A stretch of DNA of 64,000 bases from Cohnella ginsengisoli (GTDB lineage Bacteria; Bacillota; Bacilli; Paenibacillales; Paenibacillaceae): assembly GCF_029525555.1 (NCBI RefSeq), contig NZ_JAPDHZ010000006.1, positions 248,001-312,000 of the forward strand, read 5' to 3'. A model generated the notes under the pieces. It was not told the origin of the DNA. It saw nothing but the letters and a program-made list of their open reading frames with translations, and made no database searches. Positions 1 through 10,120 of the stretch are shown in pieces (within the stretch, counting starts at the first letter, position 1; every line of letters begins with the position of its first letter). Made by a program: the position numbers and the translations under genes.

Positions 1-7
1 GCGGGAT

Positions 8-63
8 GAAGAACGGTTAGCTCGGTTGAAAAACGGTTGGTCGGCCATATGAAGAGCGGTTGG
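8..63. repeat. three short imperfect direct repeats
   Basis: Three copies of a 13-base unit related to GAAGAACGGTTAG begin near 8, 29 and 51, giving a period of about 21-22 bases. They lie upstream of the solute-binding protein gene. A helical-turn spacing could mean a tandem binding site for a regulator, but this is inference, and the left side is cut by the window edge. Confidence 0.3.
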
Positions 64-164
64 GACTTCAGTCAACGGACTGTAGGCAGACCGCTCTTGT
101 TCTCATTAAAGTGAAATGGCGGAGCAAGCAGCCCGCGAACGAAACATACGGGAGGGTTCATGGT

Positions 165-1791
165 ATGAAGAGTATTCTGAAAGTGCTTACAGCGTCAGCG
201 GCGGCAGCTTCCTTGATGACGGCGTTATTGACCGGATGCAGCGGGAACGATGCTTCTTCCGCAGCTTCGACTGCGGCCGTGTCCAAAGGGGCGGAGTCCG
301 CCAAGGAAGTCGGTTATCCGAAATCGATGACGTACTGGGTCTCGCTCAACCCGAACGTGGCCGCCACCATGAAAAATTACAACGAGATCGCCGCATACAA
401 GGAAATGGAAAAGATCACGGGCACCAAGGTGGACTTCCAGCACCCGCCGGTCGGTCAGGAGCTGGACCAGTTCAACCTGATGCTCGCCTCGGGCAAGCTG
501 CCGGACGTGATCGAATACGGATGGGGCGGCGCCGCCAAAGGGCCGGACAGCTTGATCAAGGAGAAGCAGATTCTGCGGCTGAACGAACTGATCGAGGCGT
601 ACGCGCCGAATCTGTCCAAGGTGCTGGCGGACAATCCGGAATTCCGCAAGCTGGTCACGACGGACGAAGGCAACATCTACGTGATGCCTTTTTTTGCTCG
701 GCGATCCCATCCTCGCCGTCGTCAACGGACCGGTGCTGCGCAAGGACTGGCTGGACAAGGTGGGTCAGAAGGTGCCGACGACCTTGGCGGAATGGGAGGC
801 GGTCCTCACGGCCTTCCGCGACGAGGACCCGAACGGGAACGGCAAGAAGGACGAGATTCCCTATTTGTTCTCGATCGCGGATATGGATTTCAACCACCTG
901 TTCGTAGGGGCGTGGGGCATCGCCTCCGACTTCTACAATGACGGCGGCACCGTCAAGTATGGCCCCATCGAGCCGCCGTTCAAAGACTTCCTGGCCACCA
1001 TGGCCAAGTGGTACAAGGAAGGCCTGATCGATCAGGACTATGCCACGACCGACGGCAAGCTGAAGGACGCCAAGGTCACGAACAACCAGCTCGGCGCCTT
1101 GTCCACGTATCCCGGCAGCGGCATCTCCCGCTATACCTCGCTTACCAAGACGAGCACGCCGAGCTTCCAGCTCGTCGGCGCGCCGTACCCGGGGCTCAAG
1201 GCGGGCGACAAGGTGATGGGCCAGTACACGATGCCGTTCACGGGGATCGGAGCGGCAATCACCACCTCGGCGCAGCATCCGGAGGAGATCGTCAAGTGGC
1301 TCGACTACAAATACGGCGAGGCAGGCCACATGCTCTTCAACTTCGGCATCGAGGGCGAGAGCTATACGATGGACAACGGTTATCCGAAATACACGGATCT
1401 GATCATGAACAACCCGGATAAGCTGCCGGTCACGCAAGCGATGGCCAAATACTTCCTTGCCAGCTTCAACGGTCCGATCGTGCAGGATAAGCGCTACATC
1501 GAGCAGTACTTCACGATGCCGGAGCAGCGCGAAGCGCAGCAGGCCTGGTCGCAGGCGGACCATAGCAAGGAGATGCCGCTGGTCACCCTCACGGCGGACG
1601 AGAGCTCCAAGACGTCCTCGATCATGAACGACGTGAAGACGTATCGGGACGAGATGATCAACAAGTTCATCATGGGCACCGAGCCGATCGATAACTTCGA
1701 CAAGTTCGTCGACACCATCAAGGGGATGGGCATCGACGAAGCGATCAAGGTTCGTCAGGCGGCGTTGGACCGCTTCAATCAAAGGCAATAG
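165..1791 (+). CDS. LplA-like extracellular solute-binding lipoprotein (frameshifted)
   Basis: Binding protein of a carbohydrate ABC importer, anchored outside the membrane. The start ATG lies 9 bases after GGAGG; the N-terminus has a signal peptide ending in a lipobox (LLTGC) with the lipidated Cys at residue 25. A run of seven T at 689-695 breaks the frame; reading six T joins NIYVMPF to LGDPILAVVNGPVLRKDWLD, typical of the family 1 binding proteins of Paenibacillus. The corrected protein is about 541 residues. The next two genes encode its permeases; no ATPase is nearby, as usual for systems that share an MsmX-type ATPase (family knowledge). The substrate is probably an oligosaccharide but cannot be named. 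Confidence 0.85.
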
Positions 1792-1859
1792 CGTCCGAAC
1801 GGAAATTGGGGAGGGGGGGAAGTCTGCCCGCTCCCCGATATCGAAAGGAGGGCATGCGG

Positions 1860-2826
1860 ATGTCCCTTATGCTTAAACGGCGGCCCGCCGCGGCGAAGCC
1901 GGCGGTCGAAAAGGACGGCTGGAAATACAGTACCCTGCGCGATCTCAGGATCAACAAATTTATTTACATCATGCTTGTCCCGGTCGTCGCTTATTACGTT
2001 CTATTCTACTATGTGCCCATGTACGGCCTTCAGATCGCGTTTAAGGATTATTCCCCCGGCCTCGGCATGTGGGGGGAGCGATTGGGTCGGCTTTCGGTAT
2101 TTTCACGACTTCTTTAACAGCTACTACTTCTGGCGGCTGCTTCGCAATACGCTGCTGCTCAGCTTTTACGAGCTGCTGTTCGGCTTTCCCGCTTCGATCA
2201 TCCTCGCGCTTCTGCTGAACGAGCTCCGCAGCGCCCGGATGAAGCGATTCGTTCAAACGGTGACGTACATGCCCCACTTCATCTCGCTTGTCGTGGTCGC
2301 CGGGATGCTGGTGGACTTCCTGGCCAGAGACGGCCTCATCAACAACGTGCTGTCGTGGTTCGGCGCGGAGCCGGTCGCCTTCCTGCGCGAGAGCGGCTGG
2401 TTCCGGACGATCTTCATCTCCTCGAATATCTGGCAGAGCGTAGGCTGGGGCTCCATCATCTATCTGTCCGCGATGTCCGGCATCGATCCTTCCTTGTACG
2501 AAGCCGCCCGCGTCGACGGCGCCAGCCGCTGGAGGCAGACGCTGAGCGTCACGCTGCCGGGAATCATGCCGACGATCGTGATCCTGCTCATCCTGCAGAT
2601 CGGGCACTTCATGAGCGTGGGCACCGATAAGATCCTGCTCCTGTACAACAGCTCCACCTATGAGACGGCCGACGTCATCGGCACCTTCGTGTACCGGAAG
2701 GGCATTCTGGAATCCAACTTCAGCTACAGCTCCGCCGTGGGCCTGTTCAACGCGCTCATCAACTTCACGCTGCTCGTGCTGGCCAACGCCATCAGCCGGC
2801 GGACCAGCGAAAATAAGCTTTGGTAA
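1860..2826 (+). CDS. LplB-like sugar ABC transporter permease (frameshifted)
   Basis: Membrane-spanning permease pairing with the following permease. The ATG at 1860 is 8 bases after AAAGGAGG; an ATG at 1854 is too close to that site. The N-terminus carries RDLRINKFIYIMLVPVVAYY and VPMYGLQIAFKDYSPG, typical of LplB. A six-G run at 2071-2076 breaks the frame; five G gives MWGSDWVGFRYFHDFF. The EAA loop contacting the ATPase is visible as YEAARVDGASRWRQ near 2500. About six membrane segments are expected. It lies 68 bases after the binding protein gene and 16 bases before the next permease gene, consistent with one operon. Confidence 0.85.
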
Positions 2827-2842
2827 GGAGGTGCGGTCCCTT

Positions 2843-3719
2843 ATGAAACGCAGCTGGGGAGAACGCCTATTCGATGGCTCGAACGTGGTGCTCATGCTAT
2901 GGCTTTCCGCGGTCACCCTCTATCCGTTTCTCTATGTGCTCATCGCCTCGGTCAGCGATCCGGCATGGGTCGTGAAGGCGCGAGGCCTGATCTGGTACCC
3001 GCACGGCTTTTCGCTGGAATCGTATAAGCTCGTATTCGACAACCCCGCGATCTTGACGGGCTACGGGAACACGCTGCTCTACGTCGTCGCCGGAACCGCG
3101 CTCAACATTCTCATGACGTCGCTCGGGGCGTACGCGCTCTCGAGACAAAGCGTGAAGTGGAAAAACCCGGTCATGTTCCTGATCGTGTTCACGATGTTTT
3201 TCAACGGCGGCTTGATCCCGACGTACCTGCTCATCAACAACCTGGGCATGCTCGACAGCCGCTGGGCGCTCATCATCCCGAGCGCGATGAGCGCCTACAA
3301 TCTGATCATTATGCGGACGGCCTTCCAGAGCGTGCCGGTCAGCCTGGAGGAATCGGCGAAGCTGGACGGTGCGAACGATTTTACCGTCCTGTTCCGCATC
3401 ATCCTGCCGCTGTCCATGCCGGTCGTCGCGGTCATGATTCTGTTCTACGGCGTCAGCCATTGGAACAGCTGGTTCAACGCGCTGATCTACTTGCGTACCC
3501 GGGAGCTGTATCCGCTGCAGCTCATTCTGCGGGAGATCCTCATCACGAACAGCACGGATTCGATGATGACCGGCGTCGGGGGGCGCCGACAAGATGCCGA
3601 TCGGGGAGACGATCAAATACGCCGCGATCATCGTGGCGACGGTGCCGATCCTGCTGCTATACCCGTTTCTGCAAAAATACTTCGTCAAGGGCGTGATGAT
3701 CGGAGCGGTGAAAGGCTAG
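2843..3719 (+). CDS. LplC/YtcP-like sugar ABC transporter permease (frameshifted)
   Basis: Second permease of the importer. AAGGAGGTG at 2825-2833 sets the ATG at 2843 (MKRSWGERLFDGSNVV). The EAA-type loop appears as LEESAKLDGANDFT near 3345. A six-G run at 3578-3583 breaks the C-terminus; five G gives VGGADKMPIGETIKYA and the family-typical ending LYPFLQKYFVKGVMIGAVKG. The corrected length is about 291 residues, normal for LplC. The operon likely ends here, since the next gene belongs to another family. Confidence 0.85.
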
Positions 3720-3792
3720 CTACCGGAGAAGTAACCGTGCAGCGGGAATGGTATAATCACGCTAGCGGTTGGAAACCGGAAGGGTGATTGCC

Positions 3793-5368
3793 ATGAGCGT
3801 GATTCGTTTGGAGAACGTCACGAAGAAGTATGAAGCGTCCATGATCTTTCGCGATATTTATTTTCGTGTGATGCAAGGGGGAGCGTATCGGTCTCATCGG
3901 GCGGAACGGCGCCGGCAAGTCGACGGTATTTAAGCTCATCATGGGCCAAGAAGAGCCGAGCGCCGGCCGCGTAGAAATAGATCCTCAAGTGCGCATCGGG
4001 TATTTCTCGCAATTCTCGGAATTGCGCGGAAGCCTGTCCGTTCAGCAAGAACTGGAAGCGTGCTTCGAGCAAGTTGCTCTTATCGAGCGCGAGCTGCAAG
4101 AGGTCGGAAATAAGCTGGGCGTCGTTGCCGACGATACCGAAATGGACGGACTGCTCGCAAGGCAGGCGGAGCTATTCGAGCAGATGGATCATCTCGGCGG
4201 CTGGAACGTGTCCGTCGAGATCGACACGGTGCTAACGAAGCTGGGGTTCAACGACAGATCGCGTCATCAGCCGATCGATGCGTTGTCCGGCGGCTGGCGC
4301 AACCGCGCGGCGCTCGCGAAGATGTTGATCGAGCTGCCCGACGTCGTGCTGCTCGACGAGCCGACGAATTACTTGGACATGGAAGGCATCGCCTGGTTAG
4401 AGCAGTGGCTGTACCGGTTCAAGGGTGCCATGATCCTGGTGTCGCATGACCGGCAATTCATCGATAAAGTCGTCACGCGTACGATCGAGATCGAGAACTA
4501 TCATTTTCAAGAATACGAAGGCAACTATTCGGATTACGTCCGCAAGAAAAAGATGCGGAAGAAGGAGCTGGACCGACAGTTCGAGTGGGAGGAAGAGCTG
4601 CTGCTCATGGAGTCCGAGGCGATCGACGACCGCGCGAACCGGAAGTCCAGCTCCAAGGACCGTCTCTCGCGCAAGCTGGCGGACAACAAGAAGCGGATCG
4701 AGCCGCATCCCGTTAACGTGCTGATCACCGATATTTACGAGAGGCTGCGCTTCCCGGACAAGCTATGCGAAGTAAAGCGAATCGGGCAGACCTACGAGGG
4801 TCGGCAGATCTTCGAGAACGTGAGCTTCGATATTCAGAAGGAAGATCGTCTGGTCATCGCGGGACCGAACGGAAGCGGCAAGTCCACGCTTATCAAGGCG
4901 CTCACCGGGGCGGAGAAGCCGGAGTCCGGAGAGGTAATCTGGGAAAGGGGCGTCAGCCACGCCTACTTCAACCGAATGTGGGAGGAGCTCGATCCCAAGG
5001 ATACCGTGAGCCACGCCGTGAATACGTACGGACTGGGACTGGATGCCCCGCGCAAAAAGGTGAACAAATTCCTGGCGATGCTGCAATTCTCGGAAGCGGA
5101 TCTGAGCAAGGCGATCGGCCATCTGTCCGGCGGACAGAAAGCGCGGGTGGCGCTGGCCAAGTGTCTCCTCTCGGGCGCGGCAGTGATCATCCTGGACGAG
5201 CCGACCAACCATTTGGATCTCACGAGCATTCAAGTCATGGAGCAAGCGCTGATCCATTTTCCCGGCGCCGTCATCACGGTAAGCCACGATCGCTTCTTCA
5301 TCGACAAGATCGGGACGAAGATGCTGACCTTCGATCCGGTAACGGGCGTGACCGAGCAGCGTCTGTAG
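3793..5368 (+). CDS. ABC-F family ATP-binding protein (frameshifted near start)
   Basis: Soluble protein with two ABC ATPase domains and no membrane part, as in the ABC-F class that acts on the ribosome (translation factors and some antibiotic-resistance proteins). A five-G run at 3877-3881 breaks the N-terminus; four G gives MQGERIGLIGRNGAGKST, the first Walker A. Domain 1 has LSGGWRNRAALAK and LLDEPTNYLD; a charged linker follows; domain 2 has GPNGSGKST, LSGGQKARVALAK and LDEPTNHLD. Corrected length is about 524 residues. Whether it protects ribosomes from a drug or is a housekeeping factor cannot be told from motifs. A strong hairpin follows the stop. Confidence 0.85.
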
Positions 5369-5416
5369 GGTCGTAGGCGGCAGAAAGGCGTCCATCCCGC
5401 ATCGAAAGAAAGGAAA

Positions 5417-5453
5417 GGCTACAACCCGGCCGTAACCGGATTGTAGCCTCTTT
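5417..5453. terminator. bidirectional intrinsic terminator
   Basis: Inverted repeat GGCTACAACCCGG / CCGGATTGTAGCC with one mismatch pair and a short loop, followed by CTCTTT on the plus strand and preceded by a purine tract that reads as a T/C tract on the minus strand. It sits between the convergent ABC-F and azoreductase genes and probably ends both transcripts. Confidence 0.8.
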
Positions 5454-5471
5454 ACGATTGCGGGCGCCCCA

Positions 5472-6104
5472 TTAGAAGCGTTTGGCCGCTTCCCTGGCAT
5501 GCGCGATCGCTTTTTCTTTTACCGATACCGCCTGATCGGATAATGCCGTTCCTTCCACGAAAATAGCCTCGACCGATTCAACCCCATAGAATCGTAATAC
5601 CTTCGTCAAATAGCTGTATCCCATCTCGAGTTGAGCGAAAGGACCCGTCGAATAAACCGAACCGCTAGCTTGGATGTGCAAGGCTTTCTTGCCCGGTAAT
5701 AGGCCTACGGGGCCTCCTTTGGTATATTTGAACGTTTTCCCCGGAATGGAGGTCGCATCCGTATAAGCTTTCAACACCGGCGGGAGCGAGAAATTCCACA
5801 TCGGGGATACATATACATACTTATCGGCGGTCACGAATTGATCGACGACTTCCTCAAGACGCTTTACTTTGGACTTCTCGCCGTCAGATAGTTGATCGAA
5901 CGCCGAACCGGACCGAAGCTTTTCCCAACCGCGCAATACGTCGGCATCGAAAGGCGGAATGTTCTCTTTGTACAGATCGAGATGAACGACCTCGTCTGCC
6001 GGATTTTCTGCGCTATACGCTTCAATAAATGCTTTTCCTACCGCGAGGCTATAAGATGCCTCATGATCCAGCGGATGCGCGGTGATGTACAGTACAGTTG
6101 CCAT
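5472..6104 (-). CDS. azoR: FMN-dependent NADH-azoreductase
   Basis: Flavodoxin-fold oxidoreductase of 210 residues that reduces azo compounds and quinones with NADH. The N-terminal strand MATVLYITAHPLDHEASYSL, the PMWNFSLPPVLKAYTD motif and the YTKGGPVGLLPGKKALHI segment are typical of AzoR. The ATG follows AAGGGAAG on the minus strand. It is divergent from an HxlR regulator, a common arrangement in which the regulator senses electrophiles or quinones and controls the reductase; a palindrome lies between the two genes. Confidence 0.9.
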   Translation of the reverse strand: MATVLYITAHPLDHEASYSLAVGKAFIEAYSAENPADEVVHLDLYKENIPPFDADVLRGWEKLRSGSAFDQLSDGEKSKVKRLEEVVDQFVTADKYVYVSPMWNFSLPPVLKAYTDATSIPGKTFKYTKGGPVGLLPGKKALHIQASGSVYSTGPFAQLEMGYSYLTKVLRFYGVESVEAIFVEGTALSDQAVSVKEKAIAHAREAAKRF

Positions 6105-6157
6105 GAATCAAACTTCCCTTCTGTAATCGGAGTCTTAACTCTTCCTGAGGTGATCAT

Positions 6158-6205
6158 ATTATATTAACTTACTTATGTTAAGTAGGCACAAATATGTGGT
6201 ATAGT
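6158..6205. promoter_or_regulatory. azoR/hxlR divergent control region with palindrome
   Basis: A 15-base palindrome TACTTA-tgt-TAAGTA lies at 6170-6184. On the minus strand a perfect TATAAT (complement of 6158-6163) points to azoR; on the plus strand a TATAGT near 6200 points to the HxlR gene. A palindrome between a regulator and its divergent target is the usual place for a winged-helix HxlR operator; binding is inferred. Confidence 0.55.
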
Positions 6206-6237
6206 ATGAAAAAAGGTACTGTAAAGGGGAGCGATGC

Positions 6238-6597
6238 ATGCAAAAGAACCCGGGCCAATGTCAGTTCGTCGTGGCGATGGATTCGATCGTCGGCAAATGG
6301 AAGCCCACGATCCTTTACCATTTGCTTCAAGGCAAACCTTTGCGGTTCAATGAGCTGCGGAGATTGCTGCCCGATATCACGCAAAGGATGCTAACGCTCT
6401 ATCTGCGTGAATTGGAGGAGGAAGAGATCGTGAAGCGAGTCGTGTACCCGCAGATCCCGCCGAAGGTGGAATACTCGATCACGGAGTACGGCATGAGCCT
6501 GTCTCCGGTTCTGGAGATGCTGCATCGATGGGGAGTGGCCCATATTGAGCGGAAGCGTCTTAAAGAGGCGGAAAATGAACGTACGAAAACGGACTAG
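6238..6597 (+). CDS. HxlR-family winged-helix transcriptional regulator
   Basis: Small DNA-binding regulator (119 residues). It has the family pattern near the start: a Cys (C8), then IVGKWKPTILYHLLQGKPLRFNEL and ITQRMLTLYLRELEEEEIVKR, the helix-turn-helix with wing, and the IPPKVEYSITEYG motif. In the family a Cys near the N-terminus often senses oxidants or electrophiles. The neighbouring divergent azoR is the likely target. Confidence 0.9.
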   Translation: MQKNPGQCQFVVAMDSIVGKWKPTILYHLLQGKPLRFNELRRLLPDITQRMLTLYLRELEEEEIVKRVVYPQIPPKVEYSITEYGMSLSPVLEMLHRWGVAHIERKRLKEAENERTKTD

Positions 6598-6635
6598 CAT
6601 TCAATATCATGCAAGTCCGTTGTCGTTAAAGAGGC

Positions 6636-6920
6636 GTGAACAGGCTGCAGTCGCATGCAATCTCTCTAGCGACCGCAGTCTCGTCTTCGATGGCGGCGAT
6701 CAGGGCCGTAGGCGGCGCGATCCCGCGTCCGACGAGCGACTGGATGGCCTCGTACCTGCTGTTCTCCTGGAAGTCGCCTTCCAGCACCCAGTGGGCAGAG
6801 ATCTGGCAGTGGTCGCAGCAAGCCGGCAACGAGCGGACCTTTACGGGCGATTTTGAGCATTATGGCCCTCATGTCGATCCGAAAGACGGACAGGTAGAGA
6901 TTTATATCGCGATCTCCTGA
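6636..6920 (+). pseudogene. remnant of a GyrI/AraC effector-binding-domain protein
   Basis: Only the C-terminal part is recognisable: WAEIWQW followed by GDFEHYGPHVDPKDGQVEIY, the typical end of a GyrI-like small-molecule-binding domain. The 30-40 residues before it do not resemble the family and no ribosome site precedes them. The full domain should be about 150 residues, so this looks like a truncated remnant. Confidence 0.4.
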
Positions 6921-7019
6921 TCCATGCGAGATTGAAGATCAATGACAAATCAGGATGTTCAAAGTTAATTTGTGGTATTCTCGAAAGTGAGCGGGAAACT
7001 GATAAAGGAGCTCTTTAAG

Positions 7020-7415
7020 ATGAGAATGCAATTAGAAGGGATTACCGTACTGTCCGACGATGTGTCCCGTTTGGCCCATTTTTATCGTGAAGCGCTTGGA
7101 CTTCATAGTGTCGTTGTGGAAGATCATTACGTTGAATTCGCCAATGACGGCATTCGCTTCGCGATTTGCGCCAAGTCATTGATGGCTGACAATACAAACG
7201 GGCATCATTCGTACAAGGAAGCGAACAAGGGACAGGCCTTTGAACTGAATTTCCAATGCGAGTCGCCCGAAGCTGTCCGGGTTATGTTTGAGGCGATTGT
7301 CTCTAAGGGGGCCCAGTCGATCGCGGAGCCGAAGTCGATGGACTGGGGGCATACGACGGGATTCTTCGCGGACCCGGATGGCAATATTCATTCTCTGTTT
7401 GCTGTAAATGCATAA
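7020..7415 (+). CDS. VOC (glyoxalase/bleomycin-resistance fold) family protein
   Basis: Metal-binding-fold protein of 131 residues. AAAGGAG lies 9 bases before the ATG at 7020. The pattern LEGITVLSDDVSRLAHFYREALG and the end MDWGHTTGFFADPDGNIHSL are typical of the second half of VOC domains, with a Glu/His metal set likely. No catalytic role can be assigned; such proteins act as dioxygenases, isomerases or drug-binding proteins. Confidence 0.85.
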   Translation: MRMQLEGITVLSDDVSRLAHFYREALGLHSVVVEDHYVEFANDGIRFAICAKSLMADNTNGHHSYKEANKGQAFELNFQCESPEAVRVMFEAIVSKGAQSIAEPKSMDWGHTTGFFADPDGNIHSLFAVNA

Positions 7416-7443
7416 TAGTGACAGCCGAACTAGAGGAAAACGA

Positions 7444-7481
7444 TAAAAAAAGGCCAGCCGTCCTTGGGGGGACGCTGGCCT
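7444..7481 (-). terminator. intrinsic terminator of the VWA lipoprotein gene
   Basis: Inverted repeat AGGCCAGC-GTCC / GGAC-GCTGGCCT at 7451-7481. Read on the minus strand it is followed by a run of seven T (complement of 7444-7450), a classic Rho-independent terminator for the gene whose stop is at 7521. Confidence 0.85.
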
Positions 7482-7520
7482 GCTGACGCATACAAGATAT
7501 TCGAACGCAAAACGCGAGGT

Positions 7521-9031
7521 CTACTTTCCCCGGACCTCCATGAACGCTTTCACCAAGTCCCCAAACTCCTCCTGCCGCTCGCTGGCCGCGTGCTTTTCCG
7601 CCATCGCGAGAACCTGCTGAAGCCGGCTCTCCCCGACGCCTTCGCTGTCCTTCATGATCTTGGCGAATTCGGCGACGGCCGCGATGAACAAGGTAGCGTC
7701 GGACAGCTCGCCGGAGGGACCGATCGTGGCGCTCGACTCCCGCGATCGATTATTGTTGTCCACGTCCTTGTACCGAATCGTGACCTTGCCCCAGGACTTG
7801 GAGGCGCCGTCCTTTAATTGAAGCTCATAGAGCGCGGTAACGGAGTGCCCGGCCCCGACTTCGCCGCCGTCTACTTTGTTGTTGCGGAAATCTTCATCCG
7901 CGACGGCGCGGTTTTCATAGCCTAGCAAGCGATAACCCTTTACTTGCGCGGGATCGAAGTCGACTTGAATCTTGGCGTCCTTGGCGATCGTCTGCAGCGT
8001 CCCGGTCAGCTGCTCCTGGAAAACCTTCTTCGCCTCGTCGATGTCGCCGATATAGGCGTAGGCGCCGTTGCCTTTGTCGGCCAGCTGCTCCATCAGCACA
8101 TCGTTATAATTGTCCATGCCGAAGCCGAACGTACTAAGATACACGTTCCGCCCGGCGTAGTCTTCGATCGTAAGGAGAATGCCTTCGGGTCCGGTCTCGC
8201 CGATATTGGCGACGCCGTCGGAGCACAGAATGACGCGGTTGATCGCATCCTCGTCGTCATTGAGCTTACTTGCCATTTTGTAACCCAACAACAGTCCCGC
8301 TTCCGCATTCGTCGAGCCTTCGATCTGAATATTGTCGATGGCGGACAGAATCGTATCCGCCTCCTCGACGGATGTGGGCTCCAGAACCGTACGCGCCGTC
8401 GAGCCGTACACGACGATGCCGATCTTGTCGTTGGGCTTCAGCTGATTGACCAGCAGCGCCAGGCTTCGCTTGACCAGTCCGATCCGGTTGTCTTGGTCCA
8501 TAGAGCCGGACACATCGATGACGAACGTCAGATTCGCTCTTTTCCGCTCCTCCGATTCGATCTCCTTGCCTTTGATGCCGATCCGCACGAGCTGCGTGCC
8601 CGCTTCCCCGAACGGAGAAGGGCCGGCGTCGACATGGATGGCGAACTTGTCGTCTTTGGGCGGCGCGTCGTTCAAGTCGAAGTAATTAATGAACTCTTCC
8701 AGCCGGATCGCCTCGGGGGCGGCACGTTCCCGTCCTCGATATATCTCCTCGCCAAGGTATAAGAGCCCGTATCCACATCCATCGCGAACGTAGATAGCCG
8801 ATCGTCTGCCGTAGACACATAGGGATTGGTGCCGTAATCTTGAAAAAACATATCGTAGGGTGCGGAGGAGGGCGGGGCTGTCGCGCGGGACGCTTCCGCT
8901 GCCTTGGATTCGGCTCCGGATACCGACTGCGGCGCGCTGTCATTTGATGAATCGTAATCGCTGCTTGAACTGCATCCTGCGACTAGCGCGCCAAGCAAAA
9001 GCACCAACCCCAAGCTCATTCTTCTTCTCAT
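7521..9031 (-). CDS. VWA-domain lipoprotein (YfbK-like), frameshifted
   Basis: Cell-surface lipoprotein with a von Willebrand A domain. The signal peptide ends in LVAGC. The N-terminal conserved block (TFAMDVDTGSYTLARRYI, then GNVPPPEAIRLEEFINYF) is split by a one-base loss in a C run (complement of 8715-8719); one more C restores the frame. The VWA domain follows with the MIDAS motif DVSGSMD and GSTARTVLEPTS, then a DUF3520-like C-terminus (ATLFIAAVAEFAKIMKDS). Corrected length is about 503 residues. The function of this family is not firmly known; a protein-protein binding role at the envelope is likely. Confidence 0.85.
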
Positions 9032-9305
9032 CCTCAACACCCCCGATAAATTGTGCAGCGCTTCCTTTTATTCAATGCGGTTCAATCGCTTAATGTTACA
9101 AAAATATTACAATCACATTTCTGTCGTGTAACGCAGCGATTGGTATTTAGACGATCCAGGTCAAGGCAATGTTGCAAGGGATGTAAAAATTATCCGTTAA
9201 AATGAAGGATGTTCCGAGGCGATGTCATGTTAAAATAAGGAAGCTGTGCAGCTAACGCAAGTAAAGCTTGCAGCTGCGTTTGAGAAAACCAAGGAGGCCT
9301 AACTC

Positions 9306-9744
9306 ATGAAAATCCATCGCATCGACCACATCGGCATCAACGTCAACGATCTTGTCGCGGCCAAAGCTTTTTTTCGTCGAATTCGGACTTGAGGTACATG
9401 GGGAATGGGAAGCGGAGGGCGCTTGGCTGGATGTGATCGTCGGGCTTGAAAACGTGAAGACGTCCTGTGTCGCGCTGCGGTCGCCGGACGGCCAGACGTG
9501 GCTGGAGCTGGTCCGGTATATCCATCCAACGGATGAAAACGGCATTCAGCAAACGCATTCGAATACACTCGGCATCCGTCATATTTGCTTTGCCGTCGAT
9601 GATATCGAAGCGCTCGTCGACAAAATGAAAAAGAAAGGCATGGAAGCCTTTAGTGAGATACAGAATTATAAAGATATCTATAAGATGTGTTATGTCCGCG
9701 GGCCGGAGGGCATTATTCTGGAGCTGGCGGAGCGGATTAACTAA
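9306..9744 (+). CDS. VOC family protein, methylmalonyl-CoA epimerase-like fold (frameshifted)
   Basis: AAGGAGG 8 bases upstream sets the ATG. The start IHRIDHIGINVNDLVAAKAFF matches the first beta strand and helix of VOC proteins; a seven-T run at 9368-9374 then breaks the frame, and six T gives FFVEFGLEVHGEWEAEGAWL. The C-terminus LGIRHICFAVDDIEALVDKM and YVRGPEGIILELAE completes the domain with His and Glu metal ligands. Corrected length is 145 residues. The substrate is unknown. Confidence 0.85.
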
Positions 9745-9750
9745 TGCGGA

Positions 9751-9779
9751 TTGCTGGCCGCATCCCTTTATGTTAAAAT
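9751..9779 (+). promoter_or_regulatory. predicted sigma-A promoter for the trpS leader
   Basis: TTGCTG at 9751-9756 and TAAAAT at 9774-9779 are 17 bases apart, and TG two bases before the -10 gives an extended -10 element. The predicted start lies just before the T-box stem I. Confidence 0.55.
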
Positions 9780-9784
9780 CTCCC

Positions 9785-10098
9785 TCATATCACAATAACG
9801 CAGAAGAAGGGTAAGTAGGCATACAGAATGGACTTGCAGAGAGCCGGTGGTTGCTGCGAACCGGTGTCCAGCGTATGTTCGAATGGCCTTCGGAGTTGCT
9901 TCCCAGAACCATTGGATATGGAATGCAGTAGGGGAATGCCGGGTATCCCGCCGTTACCAAGGGAGCGGTATCGAGATCTGACTGTATGGATCTCCGCACC
10001 GTACAGAGCCGATCGGATCGTTCGCGCAGCATGCGCGACGGTACGTTCATTTAAGGTGGTACCACGATAACTTCGTCCTTATTGGATGAAGTTTTTTT
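9785..10098 (+). promoter_or_regulatory. T-box riboswitch, tRNA-Trp specific
   Basis: A leader RNA that binds uncharged tRNA and controls transcription read-through. Stem I shows the 5' AGTA at about 9813, the distal GAGAGCCGGTGG and GCGAACCGG elements, and on the 3' side GAA followed by specifier UGG (9884-9886), inside a loop flanked by GCATAC/GTATG pairing. The conserved T-box AAGGTGGTACCACGA is at 10053-10067. The terminator AACTTCGTCC / GGATGAAGTT followed by seven T ends at 10098. The UGG specifier agrees with trpS downstream. Confidence 0.95.
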
Positions 10099-10120
10099 GA
10101 TTTTAAAGGGGGTGATGGCC

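Noticed and set aside
3793..5368. ABC-F gene as the missing ATPase of the upstream sugar importer
   Set aside because: ABC-F proteins carry two ATPase domains and do not work with permeases; LplABC-type systems use a shared ATPase encoded elsewhere.
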